Assembly: GCF_021088345.1 (NCBI RefSeq)
Contig: NZ_CP088156.1
Coordinates: 1,178,001 to 1,242,000 of the forward strand
Direction of reading: 5' to 3'
Source of the DNA: Bradyrhizobium ontarionense
GTDB taxonomy: Bacteria; Pseudomonadota; Alphaproteobacteria; Rhizobiales; Xanthobacteraceae
Length of the DNA: 64,000 nt
In this document: piece by piece, positions 1 to 8,522 of the stretch
Layout: each line of letters opens with the position of its first letter
Position numbering within the stretch: the stretch's first letter is position 1
The notes under the pieces: generated by a model
Seen by the model: the letters and a program-made list of their open reading frames with translations, nothing else
The model's database searches: none
What the model was told of the DNA's origin: nothing
Position numbers and translations under genes: made by a program

Positions 1-2775
1 CCGCCCGCGGTGGTCACTCGGACGTCCACCGTGCCGGTCCCAGCCGGCGCGGTCGCGGTGATCGAGGTGGCGGAATTGACCGTGAAGCCGGTCGCGGGTG
101 TCGCGCCGAAATTGACCGCGGTCGCGCCGGTGAAGCCGGTACCGGTGATGGTGACCGAGGTGCCGCCTGCGACAGGCCCAGATGTCGGCGAAATCGACGT
201 CACGGTCGGCGGGCCGATATAGGTGAACTGATCGGCGGCCGAGGTGGCGGATGTGCCGCCCACGGTCGTGACCCGGACGTCGACTGTACCTGTGCCAGCC
301 GGCGACGTCGCGGTGATCGAGGTGGCCGAGTTGACCGTGAAGCCGGTCGCCGGCGTGGCGCCGAAATTCACCGCCGTCGCGCCGGTGAAGCCGGTGCCGG
401 TGATGGTCACTGAGGTGCCGCCGGCCGCCGGGCCCGAGGTCGGCGAGATCGAAGTTACCGTCGGTGCTGCAACATAGGTGAATTGATCCGCCGCCGAGGT
501 GGCCGACGTGCCGCCGGCGGTGGTGACGCGGACGTCCACCGTGCCGGTGCCGGCCGGCGATGTCGCGGTGATCGACGTGGCCGAGTTGACCGTGAAGCCG
601 GTCGCCGGCGTGGCGCCGAAATTCACTGCTGTCGCACCGGTGAAACCGGTGCCGGTGATCGTCACCGAAGTGCCGCCGGCAGCTGGCCCCGATGTCGGCG
701 AGATCGAGGTCACCGTCGGTGCCGCGACATAGGTGAATTGATCAGCAGCACTGGTTGCCGAGGTGCCGCCGGCGGTTGTGACGCGGACGTCCACCGTGCC
801 GGTCCCGGCTGGAGAGGTCGCGGTGATCGAGGTCGCCGAGTTGACCGTGAAGCCGGTCGCAGGCGTGGCGCCGAAATTGACAGCCGTTGCCCCGGTGAAG
901 CCGGTGCCGGTGACGGTCACCGTCGTGCCGCCGGCCGTCGGACCTGCCGTTGGCGAGATCGAGGTCACGGTCGGTACGGCGATATAGGTGAATTGATCAG
1001 CGGCCGAGGTCGCCGAGGTGCCGCCTGCGGTCGTGACCCGGACGTCCACCGTGCCGGTCCCGGCGGGAGAGGTCGCGGTGATCGAGGTCGCCGAATTGAC
1101 CGTGAAGCCGGTGGCAGGCGTGGCGCCGAAATTCACTGCGGTCGCACCGGTGAAGCCGGTGCCGGTCACGGTCACCGTCGTGCCGCCGGCCGCGAGACCC
1201 GATGTCGGCGAGATCGAGGTGACCGTCGGTGCCGCGATGTAGGTGAACTGGTCGGCCGCCGAGGTCGCCGAAGTGCCGCCTGCGGTCGTGACCCGGACGT
1301 CGACGGTGCCGGTGCCGGCGGGAGATGTCGCGGTGATCGAGGTGGCCGAGTTGACCGTGAAGCCGGTCGCAGGCGTGGCGCCGAAATTGACTGCGGTTGC
1401 GCCGCTGAAGCCGGTGCCGGTGATCGTCACCGAGGTGCCGCCGGCCGCCGGCCCCGATGTCGGCGAGATCGAGGTCACCGTCGGTGCCGCGACATAGGTG
1501 AATTGATCAGCAGCACTGGTTGCCGAAGTCCCGCCGGCGGTCGTGACGGTCACGTCGACAGTGCCGGTCCCGGCGGGCGACGTTGCCGTGATCGAGGTGG
1601 CCGAGTTGACCGTAAAGCCGGTCGCCGGCGTCGCGCCGAAATTGACCACGGTGGCGCCGGTGAAGCCGGTACCGGTGATGGTCACCGTCGTGCCGCCGGC
1701 CGTCGGACCTGCTGTCGGCGAGATCGAGGTCACGGTCGGTACCGCGGCATAGGTGAATTGATCCGACGCCGAAGTGGTCGAGGTGCCGCCGGCAGTGGTC
1801 ACCCGGACGTCGACGGTCCCGGTGCCAGCCGGCGCGGTCGCGGTGATCGAGGTGGCGGAATTGACCGTGAAGCCGGTCGCAGGCGTGGCGCCGAAATTGA
1901 CCGCTGTGGCGCCGGTGAAACTTGTGCCGGTGATGGTCACCGTCGTACCGCCGGCGACTGGACCCGCTGTCGGCGAGATCGAAGTGACGGTCGGCGCGGG
2001 AATGTAGGTGAACTGGTCGGCAGCCGAGGTCGCCGATGTGCCGCCGGCGGTCGTGACGCGGACGTCGACGGTGCCGGTCCCCGCGGGCGAGGTCGCGGTG
2101 ATCGAGGTGGCCGAATTGACCGTGAAGCCGGTGGCCGGCGTGGCGCCGAAATTGACCGCGGTCGCTCCGCTAAAGCCGGTGCCGGTGATCGTCACCGAAG
2201 TGCCGCCAGCACCAGGACCCGTGGTCGGCGAGATCGATGTCACGGTCGGTGCGGCCACATAGGTGAATTGATCGGCAGCACTGGTTGCCGAGGTCCCGCC
2301 GGGGGTCGTGACGGTCACGTCGACAGTGCCGGTCCCGGCCGGCGACGTTGCCGTGATCGAGGTGGCCGAGTTGACAGTAAAACCGGTCGCAGGTGTCGCG
2401 CCGAAATTGACCGCGGTGGCGCCGGTGAAGCCGGTCCCGGTGATCGATACTGACGTGCCTCCGGTTGTCGGTCCCGCCGTCGGCGAGATCGAGGTCACCG
2501 TCGGTATGAGAAGATAGGTGAAATGGTCCGCCGCCGAGGTTGCCGATGTCGCGCCGCCACTGGTCACCGTGACGTCGACGGTGCCGGTCCCGGCGGGCGA
2601 TGTCGCGGTGATCGAGGTGGCCGAGTTGACCGTAAAGCCGGTCGCAGCCGTGGCGCCGAATTTGACCGCGGTGGCGCCGGTGAAGCCGGTGCCGGTGATC
2701 GTCACCGTGGTGTTGCCGGTCGTGGGGCCCGATGTCGGCGAGACCGCCGTCACCGTCGGCGACGGCAGGGTGACG
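1..2775 (-). repeat. Tandem array of exact 255-bp coding repeats
   Basis: Repeat phase marks (the ggtgaa[t/c]tg junction) recur at 226, 481, 736, 991, 1246, 1501, 1756, 2011, 2266 and 2521, each exactly 255 bp (85 codons) apart with no indels. The array continues past the left edge and ends near 2775, where the unique N-terminal segment of the protein begins. Units are highly similar at DNA level, which indicates recent duplication or homogenisation. Every third unit shares private variants (see findings). Confidence 0.95.
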
Positions 2776-3233
2776 GTGATGGTGAAGGTCGTGTCCGTCG
2801 TCGATGGCGCGGAACAATTGCCGGAGAATGAGCAGTTGTGCGCATACCAGAGCGTGATGGTGTCGGTGCCCGATCCCGAGACCGTATTCAATGTGATGTC
2901 GTATTCTGGGAAAGTGAGATTGCCGGAATCCTGCACCGGCGCAATGGTGTAGGTGGCTTTGCTACTCGAATAGTTCAGATTGGTATTGGTCCCAGCACCG
3001 GTCACTGGATAAGTGACATTGGCGTCAGCGTTTGGGTTCGCTCCATTCGACGTGCCGTAGAGGCCCCACACGACGTGGTCGTCGGTCACGCAGAGACCAA
3101 CCGTGTTGCCGCCACCGGTTCCGTTGATGGTAATCGCGGCGGCGCTGGTCGATCCGGTTGTGACAGTGCAGGCTGCATTCGCAGCGGCCATGGAGCCGAC
3201 CAGCAGCGCAGCAGCGACACAGACCAGTCGCAT
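1..3233 (-). CDS. Large secreted IPT/TIG-like repeat protein, C-terminus beyond window
   Basis: The minus strand is open from the left edge to an ATG at 3233. The protein starts MRLVCVAAALLVGSMAAANA, a clear Sec signal peptide with an AxA-type cleavage site. About 130 residues without recognised homology follow (containing Cys-rich stretches near CSFSGNCS), and from about 2775 downward the gene becomes a run of 85-residue repeats. Each repeat reads like VTSISPTSGP..GGTSV.ITGTGFTGA, then a FGATPATGFTVNSATSITA-type core, then GTVDVRVTTAGGTSA. These are IPT/TIG-type immunoglobulin-like domains. At least 10.9 repeats lie in the window and the gene has no stop here. The role is inferred as a cell-surface or extracellular fibre/adhesin. 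An upstream GTG or TTG in frame would add 9-10 residues; ATG 3233 gives the best signal peptide. It is divergent from the three collar genes at 3776. Confidence 0.85.
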   Translation of the reverse strand, partial: MRLVCVAAALLVGSMAAANAACTVTTGSTSAAAITINGTGGGNTVGLCVTDDHVVWGLYGTSNGANPNADANVTYPVTGAGTNTNLNYSSSKATYTIAPVQDSGNLTFPEYDITLNTVSGSGTDTITLWYAHNCSFSGNCSAPSTTDTTFTITVTLPSPTVTAVSPTSGPTTGNTTVTITGTGFTGATAVKFGATAATGFTVNSATSITATSPAGTGTVDVTVTSGGATSATSAADHFTYLLIPTVTSISPTAGPTTGGTSVSITGTGFTGATAVNFGATPATGFTVNSATSITATSPAGTGTVDVTVTTPGGTSATSAADQFTYVAAPTVTSISPTTGPGAGGTSVTITGTGFSGATAVNFGATPATGFTVNSATSITATSPAGTGTVDVRVTTAGGTSATSAADQFTYIPAPTVTSISPTAGPVAGGTTVTITGTSFTGATAVNFGATPATGFTVNSATSITATAPAGTGTVDVRVTTAGGTSTTSASDQFTYAAVPTVTSISPTAGPTAGGTTVTITGTGFTGATVVNFGATPATGFTVNSATSITATSPAGTGTVDVTVTTAGGTSATSAADQFTYVAAPTVTSISPTSGPAAGGTSVTITGTGFSGATAVNFGATPATGFTVNSATSITATSPAGTGTVDVRVTTAGGTSATSAADQFTYIAAPTVTSISPTSGLAAGGTTVTVTGTGFTGATAVNFGATPATGFTVNSATSITATSPAGTGTVDVRVTTAGGTSATSAADQFTYIAVPTVTSISPTAGPTAGGTTVTVTGTGFTGATAVNFGATPATGFTVNSATSITATSPAGTGTVDVRVTTAGGTSATSAADQFTYVAAPTVTSISPTSGPAAGGTSVTITGTGFTGATAVNFGATPATGFTVNSATSITATSPAGTGTVDVRVTTAGGTSATSAADQFTYVAAPTVTSISPTSGPAAGGTSVTITGTGFTGATAVNFGATPATGFTVNSATSITATSPAGTGTVDVRVTTVGGTSATSAADQFTYIGPPTVTSISPTSGPVAGGTSVTITGTGFTGATAVNFGATPATGFTVNSATSITATAPAGTGTVDVRVTTAG

Positions 3234-3775
3234 CGCTTGCCATGCGGCCGCGCGCAACACCGTGACACAGCTCTGTCCGGTCCGAATCGTGAAATTCACT
3301 ACGCCCCCTCGCGGCCCGTCCTCGAACTGGGCGAGGCCGCTACAAAGTCATTGATCAAAAATTCGACTGTTATTGCGTGTATTAGGTCGTTTGCGTGCAT
3401 TAGGCCGTGACTGGGCGCTGCGAGCAAGCATGCAGACGATTGTTCCCGGCAAAACCCAGTCAGTGCCAGCGCTTTTTCGACCATCAGTTGCAGCTCGGCA
3501 ACAGAGCAGTGTGTAGTGGAACGGCCTAGGCGCGCCCTCCCGCACTGGCGTGTTGCGTTGCAGCCGACTCAGCGGCGCCCGCTGCGCGAGCGCGACACTG
3601 CCAGAAGTTGTTGCTCTCGATGACTGCGCGTGCGGGCTTGACTGTTCCGGTTCCGCCCACTAACAATCTTTGCGAGCATATGCATCGTGACGCACCGCGT
3701 TTCTAACCCACCGCGCGTCAATATTCCGCGCATCAATGAAGAGGCGATCCATCGCCTGCAGGAAGAGGGGGGAGC
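3234..3775. other. Divergent intergenic region between repeat protein and collar operon
   Basis: No credible gene is present in these 542 bases. They must hold the promoters of the minus-strand repeat protein and the plus-strand collar operon. The only structure I can support is the 18-bp tandem direct repeat at 3373-3408. A purine-rich ribosome binding site (gaagaggggggag) lies directly before the first collar gene. Confidence 0.6.
3373..3408. repeat. Two abutting 18-bp direct repeats upstream of the repeat-protein gene
   Basis: 3373-3390 (ttgcgtgtattaggtcgt) and 3391-3408 (ttgcgtgcattaggccgt) match at 16 of 18 bases and abut with no spacer. They lie about 140 bp upstream of the minus-strand start at 3233, so they could be a two-site regulator target. 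That role is inference. Confidence 0.5.
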
Positions 3776-4318
3776 ATGCCGTTAGAGCCCATCTTGGGGC
3801 AGATCATGCCTTTTGCCGGCACGACGGTGCCGAGAGGGTGGGCGCCGTGCAACGGCGCCCTCATGGCAATCCAGACCAATCAGGCGCTGTTTTCATTGCT
3901 CGGGACCTACTACGGCGGTGATGGCATTAGGACGTTCGCGCTACCCGACTTACGCGGCCGCGCGATTCTCGGGTCAACCGGCGGCGGCGGTGACTTTCCT
4001 GCCGGCATGACCAGCGGCACGGTTTCAGTGATCTTGAACACGCAACAGCTTCCCAGCCACAATCACATGATTCAGGCATCAACAACGCAGGGATCGGGAA
4101 GGGGAGCTGCTCCGGCCAATAATCTGTTCGGCACCAACACAGTTCCGCCAGCCGGTCCAAAGTCTATTTTCCTGACCGCAGGCAGCGGAGAAGTACCGCT
4201 CGCGCCGGGCACGAATATTGTCGATGAAGGTGGCAATCAAGCTCACAACAACATGCAGCCTTACCTTGTCGTCAACTACATGATTGCGATCAACGGCATC
4301 TTTCCGTCCCGCAACTGA
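3776..4318 (+). CDS. Phage tail collar domain protein (microcystin-dependent-protein family)
   Basis: 180 residues. The N-terminus (GQIMPFAGTTVPRGWAPCNG) followed by LLGTYYGGDGIRTFALPDLRGR is the tail-collar fold seen in phage tail fibre proteins and in the bacterial MdpB/COG4675 family. A central LPSHNH motif and the C-terminal HNNMQPY...IFPSRN ending are also typical; in phage fibre relatives His-x-His motifs bind metal in the trimer. No signal peptide is visible. A strong purine-rich RBS precedes ATG 3776. It is the first of three paralogous genes in a row. The family is certain; its cellular role outside phages is unknown. Confidence 0.88.
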   Translation: MPLEPILGQIMPFAGTTVPRGWAPCNGALMAIQTNQALFSLLGTYYGGDGIRTFALPDLRGRAILGSTGGGGDFPAGMTSGTVSVILNTQQLPSHNHMIQASTTQGSGRGAAPANNLFGTNTVPPAGPKSIFLTAGSGEVPLAPGTNIVDEGGNQAHNNMQPYLVVNYMIAINGIFPSRN

Positions 4319-4448
4319 GATTTCGACCGCGAAGCGTTCAGCTCCAGTAACCCGCTTCCACGATTGAGCTTCTCCCGAACTGCGCTTCGTGAGAGGCGAG
4401 ACGTTCCTGATGCTGATTTGCAATTGATGATTGAAAGGGACTTCGGCG

Positions 4449-4976
4449 ATGTCAGACCCCTTTATCGGCGAAATCCGGCTGTTCGGGTTCTCACGGGTGC
4501 CGGACGGCTGGCTGGCCTGCAGCGGACAAAGCCTGCCGATCTCACAATACGACACGCTTTATGCCGTCATCGGCACCACCTATGGCGGCGATGGCGTGCA
4601 GACCTTCAATGCGCCGGACTTGCGCGGCCGGGTGCCGATCGGCCAGGGCCAGGGGCCGGGGCTGCCGCAGTACGTGCTCGGCCAAATCGCGGGCGAGGAC
4701 GGGCACGTTCTGATCGAGAACGAGATGCCCACGCACAGCCATGCGCTGATGTCGTCGACCGCCACCGCCGCAACGCCGACGCCGGGGGCGACGGTGCACT
4801 TGGCGACGGCCTCAGCCGGAAATCTCTACGCGCCGGTGGCGGACGCTGCGCCGTATGAGACGATGGCAGCCTGCGTCGCGCTTGCAGGCAACAATTTGCC
4901 GCACAACAACATCATGCCGACGGTCGTGGGCAACTACTGCATCTGCTTCAGCGGCATCTTTCCGTCATCGGGCTGA
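4449..4976 (+). CDS. Phage tail collar domain protein, second of three
   Basis: 175 residues, beginning MSDPFIGEIRLFGFSRVPDG. It has the same architecture as its neighbours: WLACSGQ near residue 20, TTYGGDGVQTFNAPDLRGRV, a MPTHSHAL motif mid-protein, and the terminal HNNIMP...SGIFPSSG. I chose ATG 4449 because aaaggga (4434-4440) is spaced 8 bases upstream; an in-frame TTG at 4431 would overlap that RBS. A gap of 130 bases separates it from the first collar gene, so it may have its own promoter or be part of the same transcript. Confidence 0.88.
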   Translation: MSDPFIGEIRLFGFSRVPDGWLACSGQSLPISQYDTLYAVIGTTYGGDGVQTFNAPDLRGRVPIGQGQGPGLPQYVLGQIAGEDGHVLIENEMPTHSHALMSSTATAATPTPGATVHLATASAGNLYAPVADAAPYETMAACVALAGNNLPHNNIMPTVVGNYCICFSGIFPSSG

Positions 4977-5039
4977 TCACGCCTGCCGCCACCTCACGTC
5001 GGTAGATTTCGCGCTTCAGTGGATTTGAGGAGAGACCAC

Positions 5040-5588
5040 GTGTCAGACCCGTATATCGGCGAAATCCAGGCCTTTCCGTTCCCCTTTGCGGCCCAGGGCT
5101 TCAACCAGGGTTGGCTGCCGTGCTTCGGCCAGCTGCTGCCGATCCAGCAATTCACACCACTGTTCGCGCTGATCGGTACCGCCTTCGGCGGCAACGGGAC
5201 CACCAATTTTCAACTGCCCAACCTGAGCGGCTGCGTCACCAACAGTCAAGGCGACGGTCCGGGTCTCGAGCCGCGCGTGATCGGCGAATCGATCGGGAGC
5301 AGCACGGTCGGCCTGGTCACCAGTGAGATGGCAATGCACACCCACGGTTTACAGTTGGGAAACAAGACAGCGGCGAATGCGGCGCCTGGTCCCGGCACGG
5401 CCGCGAACATGGTTGCCATCGATCCCATCTTCAATGGTTTCGTGCCGCTGCCGAGCACGACCACGCTTGCACCGAACGCCGTGACGTTGACCGGGCAGGG
5501 GCTGCCCCATGACAACACGCAGCCGACCCAGGCGCTGATCTGGTGCATCGCCTATGCCGGGATCTTCCCGTCGTTCAACAACTCCTGA
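5040..5588 (+). CDS. Phage tail collar domain protein, third of three
   Basis: 182 residues, starting with GTG 5040 (VSDPYIGEIQAFPFPFAAQG), supported by gaggagag at 5026-5033. The N-terminal decapeptide is almost the same as in the second gene. The collar region reads FALIGTAFGGNGTTNFQLPNLSG, with LSG where the paralogues have LRG, and the His motif is MAMHTHG. The C-terminus is HDNTQPT...YAGIFPSFNNS. It is the most divergent of the three. The three-gene order with a following acetyltransferase suggests the products assemble together; this is inference. Confidence 0.87.
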   Translation: MSDPYIGEIQAFPFPFAAQGFNQGWLPCFGQLLPIQQFTPLFALIGTAFGGNGTTNFQLPNLSGCVTNSQGDGPGLEPRVIGESIGSSTVGLVTSEMAMHTHGLQLGNKTAANAAPGPGTAANMVAIDPIFNGFVPLPSTTTLAPNAVTLTGQGLPHDNTQPTQALIWCIAYAGIFPSFNNS

Positions 5589-5607
5589 CCCGGCTGGCGC
5601 GATCGCC

Positions 5608-6126
5608 GTGATCACGATCGCAGTCGAAATTGGACCGCGAGACACGCGATTGCGGCTGCGGCTTGCCGAGCCCGGCGACGAGCCGTTTCTGCGTGATCTG
5701 TTCAGGACGGTCAAAGGCGTGCAACTCGCCGCCGGCGGCCTTCCGCCCGCCATGCTCGATCTCGTTCTGGCGCAGCAGTATGGCGCGCAAGTCGCCGGCT
5801 ATGCCGCGCAGTTTCCCGCGGCGCGATCGCTCATCGTCCTGGAGCAGGGCATCCCGATCGGCCGCCTGCTGCTCGACTGCGGGACGCAGCAGTGGCACGT
5901 GGTTGATGTGGCGCTGCTGCCGTCCGCGCGCAACATGGGCGTCGGACATGCGGTCATGGAAGCCGTCGCGACTGCGGCGCGTGAGCAGAACGTTGCGGTG
6001 CTGACGCTCGCGGTGGCGACGACGAATGAGGGCGCCAGACGATTCTATCGCCGGCTCGGCTTTACCGAGATGGAGAGCGATGCCACTGCGTCGCATCTGA
6101 GGATGCAGCTGCCGCTCGGCGATTGA
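5608..6126 (+). CDS. GNAT family N-acetyltransferase
   Basis: About 172 residues from GTG 5608, 19 bases after the third collar gene stops. Starts at 5554 (ATG, overlapping the collar gene by 35 bp) are also open, and neither has a good RBS. The segment VDVALLPSARNMGVGHAVM matches the GNAT acetyl-CoA binding region (R/QxxGxG/A), and ARRFYRRLGFTEM is the usual motif-B end. The substrate cannot be read from sequence. Its position suggests it modifies, or is co-expressed with, the collar proteins. Confidence 0.78.
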   Translation: MITIAVEIGPRDTRLRLRLAEPGDEPFLRDLFRTVKGVQLAAGGLPPAMLDLVLAQQYGAQVAGYAAQFPAARSLIVLEQGIPIGRLLLDCGTQQWHVVDVALLPSARNMGVGHAVMEAVATAAREQNVAVLTLAVATTNEGARRFYRRLGFTEMESDATASHLRMQLPLGD

Positions 6127-6134
6127 GAGGGCTG

Positions 6135-7091
6135 TCACGCCGTCCGCGGAGCCGCCTCGCGCAGAAATGCGATCAGCGCCGCGTTCACCTCGGCCGCGCG
6201 TTCCTGCTGGATCCAGTGCCCCGCGCCGTCGATGATGAGCTTGCGCCTGAGATCGGGCAGCACGCGCTCCATCTCCTGAACGCGCTTGGCGCCGATCAGC
6301 CCGGTCACGACCGCATCCTCGCTGCCTGCGATGAACAGCGCGGGCTGCCGGATCTGGGCATCCTGCCACGGTGCGGTGAGTCCCCAGTTGCGATCGATGT
6401 TGCGGTACCAGTTCAGGCCGCCGCGGAAGCCGGAGGCGCGATATGCTGCGATGAACTCCGCGAGATCGGCCTCGCTGAGCCACGATGGTAAGGGAAGGTC
6501 GGAGTTCGCAGCGCCGAGGAAGCCCTTGCCCGGTGCGACGAACAGCGACTGCGGATCGGAGAAGCCGCGTGCCAGCACCGTACGCATCGTCAGCGCCACG
6601 TCGCGCTCGAGCTCCGCCTCGGCCACCCCCGGCGCCTGAAAATACTGCCAGTAGAAATTGTCGATGCCGCCGGCGCTGAGCGTGTCGAGCGGGCGGCCGC
6701 GGCCGCGGAACGGCGGAGGGACGCTCAAACCGGCGACGGCCGTGAACATGTCGGGCCGGAACAGCGCGGCGTGCCAGGCCACCGGTGCGCCCCAGTCGTG
6801 ACCGATGATCACCGCTTGGCGCTCGCCGAGTGCTCCGACCAGCGCCACCATGTCGCCCACGATGTCGAAGATCGTATAGGCGGAGATGTCCGCAGGGGCC
6901 TCGGACCGCCCGAATCCGCGCATGTCGGGCGCCGCGACGCGATAGCCCGCCGCGGCCAGCGCCGGGATCTGGTGCCGCCACGAATAGGACAGTTCCGGCC
7001 AGCCGTGACAGAGCAGAATCAACGGCCCGTCGCCCTCCTCTTGCACGAAGAGATTGATCCCATTGGCCTTGATGGTCCGCGTCGAGGACAT
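6135..7091 (-). CDS. Alpha/beta hydrolase, soluble epoxide hydrolase type
   Basis: 318 residues from ATG 7091; ATG 7100 adds METM-like residues and is also possible. The oxyanion motif HGWPE is at residues 29-33 and the nucleophile elbow is GHDWG, with Asp99 rather than Ser, which points to the epoxide hydrolase/haloalkane dehalogenase branch. FIAGSEDAVV supplies the acidic residue and GAGHWIQQE the catalytic His near the C-terminus. No signal peptide, so cytoplasmic. It converges on the acetyltransferase with only 8 bases between stops. The physiological substrate is unknown. Confidence 0.85.
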   Translation of the reverse strand: MSSTRTIKANGINLFVQEEGDGPLILLCHGWPELSYSWRHQIPALAAAGYRVAAPDMRGFGRSEAPADISAYTIFDIVGDMVALVGALGERQAVIIGHDWGAPVAWHAALFRPDMFTAVAGLSVPPPFRGRGRPLDTLSAGGIDNFYWQYFQAPGVAEAELERDVALTMRTVLARGFSDPQSLFVAPGKGFLGAANSDLPLPSWLSEADLAEFIAAYRASGFRGGLNWYRNIDRNWGLTAPWQDAQIRQPALFIAGSEDAVVTGLIGAKRVQEMERVLPDLRRKLIIDGAGHWIQQERAAEVNAALIAFLREAAPRTA

Positions 7092-7258
7092 CGTTTCCAT
7101 CCCTGTTTTTCTGATTTTATGTGCCCTGTCCCGATCCTGTATCGCACCGTGCACAGGGCCTGCGCAAATCCCCGGGATGGGGGCGCGTCCGCAGACTTGC
7201 CGAGTTGTTTGCGCATTGCCCAGCTGGTAGAACCACTGCGCGCTCCAGGGCTTGGCCG

Positions 7259-8518
7259 ATGGGTTTCATGACTTTACCGTTCCGCGGTTCCGGTTTCTTG
7301 TCCGGACGGACGACGCGCGCGCTCGTCGCCCTGGTGGCGGTGGCTGCGGTCGGCTGGAGCGGCATGCTCTACGCCGCCAACCAGAGCGTGCAGGGTGCGC
7401 GCAAGGACGACGCCGGCTTCGACGGCGACGCGCCCACGGCAATCCTGATCGAGGCCAACAGCGGCAGCGTGCTGTTCGAGAAGAACGCGGACGAGCTGCG
7501 CGCACCCTCCAGCATGATGAAGCTGATGACGGCAGAGGTCGTCTTCAACGCCGTCAAGCAGGGCACGATCAAGCTCAACGACGAATATCGGATCAGCGAG
7601 AATGCCTGGCGCAAGGGCGGGGCGCCGGCCGGCGGCTCGACGATGTTCGCCGCGCTGAACAGCAAGGTGTCGGTCAGCGATCTCCTGTATGGCGCCATCA
7701 TCCAGAGCGGCAACGACGCCTGCATTGCGCTCGCCGAGGGCATGGCGGGCAACGAGAAGATCTTCGCGGCCGATTTCATGACCAAGCGGGCGCGCGAGCT
7801 CGGCCTCGCCAAATCGACCTTCGCCAATTCCAATGGTCTGCCCGATCCCGGCAACAAGATGACCGTCCGCGAGCTGTCGATGCTCGCCCGCCACATCATC
7901 CTGGATTTTCCGGAGTTCTATAAGATCTTCGGCGAGAAGGAGTTCACCTGGAACAAGATCCGGCAGCAGAACCGCAACCCGCTGCTGAACGCGATGGAGG
8001 GCGCCGACGGTCTGAAGACCGGGTTCACCAAGGAGGGCGGCTACGGCATGGTCGGCTCCGCCGTACAGAACGGCACGCGGTTGATCGTGGTCGTCAACGG
8101 CCTGGAGGATTCCGAGGATCGTGCCACCGAAGCCAAGAAGATGCTGGAATGGGGCTTCCGCAATTTCGAGACGCGCACCCTGTTCGCTGCGGACCAACCG
8201 ATCGGCTACGCCAAGGTGTTCGGCGGCGAGAGCCGCTCGGTCAAGCTGTCGAGCCCCGTGCCGGTCAAGGTCATGGTGCAGAAGAACGGCGGCGACAAGT
8301 TGATCGCGCGCATCGTCTACAGCGGTCCGATCAAGGCGCCGATCGAGTCGGGGCAGAAGGTCGGGGTTGTCAGAGTCTGGCGCGGCCCCAATATCGCCAT
8401 GGAGGCACCCGTCTATGCTGCGGAAGCGGTGGACAGGGGGTCGACGATGCGGCGCGCGATCGATGGGGCCAGCGAGCTCGTGATCGGGATGTTCCGCGCC
8501 GGCGCCGAGAAGCTCTAG
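7259..8518 (+). CDS. dacF: D-alanyl-D-alanine carboxypeptidase (PBP5/DacF type, S11)
   Basis: 419 residues from ATG 7259 (RBS ccaggg); ATG 7268 is an alternative. A hydrophobic segment at residues 20-40 (LVALVAVAAVGWSGMLYA) is a signal peptide or anchor. All three penicillin-binding motifs are present: SxxK as S85-M-M-K88, SGN at 150-152, and KTG at 253-255. The following 150 residues form the PBP5 C-terminal domain, and the end (RAIDGASELVIGMFRAGAEKL) is an amphipathic membrane-attachment helix. It trims the terminal D-Ala of peptidoglycan stem peptides in the periplasm. It heads the tmk-holB-metG run, 4 bases before tmk. The symbol follows common usage and is not unique. Confidence 0.92.
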   Translation: MGFMTLPFRGSGFLSGRTTRALVALVAVAAVGWSGMLYAANQSVQGARKDDAGFDGDAPTAILIEANSGSVLFEKNADELRAPSSMMKLMTAEVVFNAVKQGTIKLNDEYRISENAWRKGGAPAGGSTMFAALNSKVSVSDLLYGAIIQSGNDACIALAEGMAGNEKIFAADFMTKRARELGLAKSTFANSNGLPDPGNKMTVRELSMLARHIILDFPEFYKIFGEKEFTWNKIRQQNRNPLLNAMEGADGLKTGFTKEGGYGMVGSAVQNGTRLIVVVNGLEDSEDRATEAKKMLEWGFRNFETRTLFAADQPIGYAKVFGGESRSVKLSSPVPVKVMVQKNGGDKLIARIVYSGPIKAPIESGQKVGVVRVWRGPNIAMEAPVYAAEAVDRGSTMRRAIDGASELVIGMFRAGAEKL

Positions 8519-8522
8519 AGAC

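Noticed and set aside
483..2453. Long plus-strand open frame (656 codons) and a series of short plus-strand frames across the repeat array
   Set aside because: They are antisense shadows of the repeat gene: composition is Arg/Gly-rich or a simple mirror of each 255-bp unit, with no RBS, and the minus frame has a signal peptide and Ig-like repeats.
2170..2817. Minus-strand frame rich in His and Asp
   Set aside because: It is the wrong frame of the same repeat gene, limited to part of the array; the correct frame is open over the full length.
3776..5588. Prophage remnant
   Set aside because: Only collar-domain genes are present. No integrase, terminase, portal, capsid or att-like repeat lies nearby, and the three-gene collar set is known as a stand-alone bacterial family.
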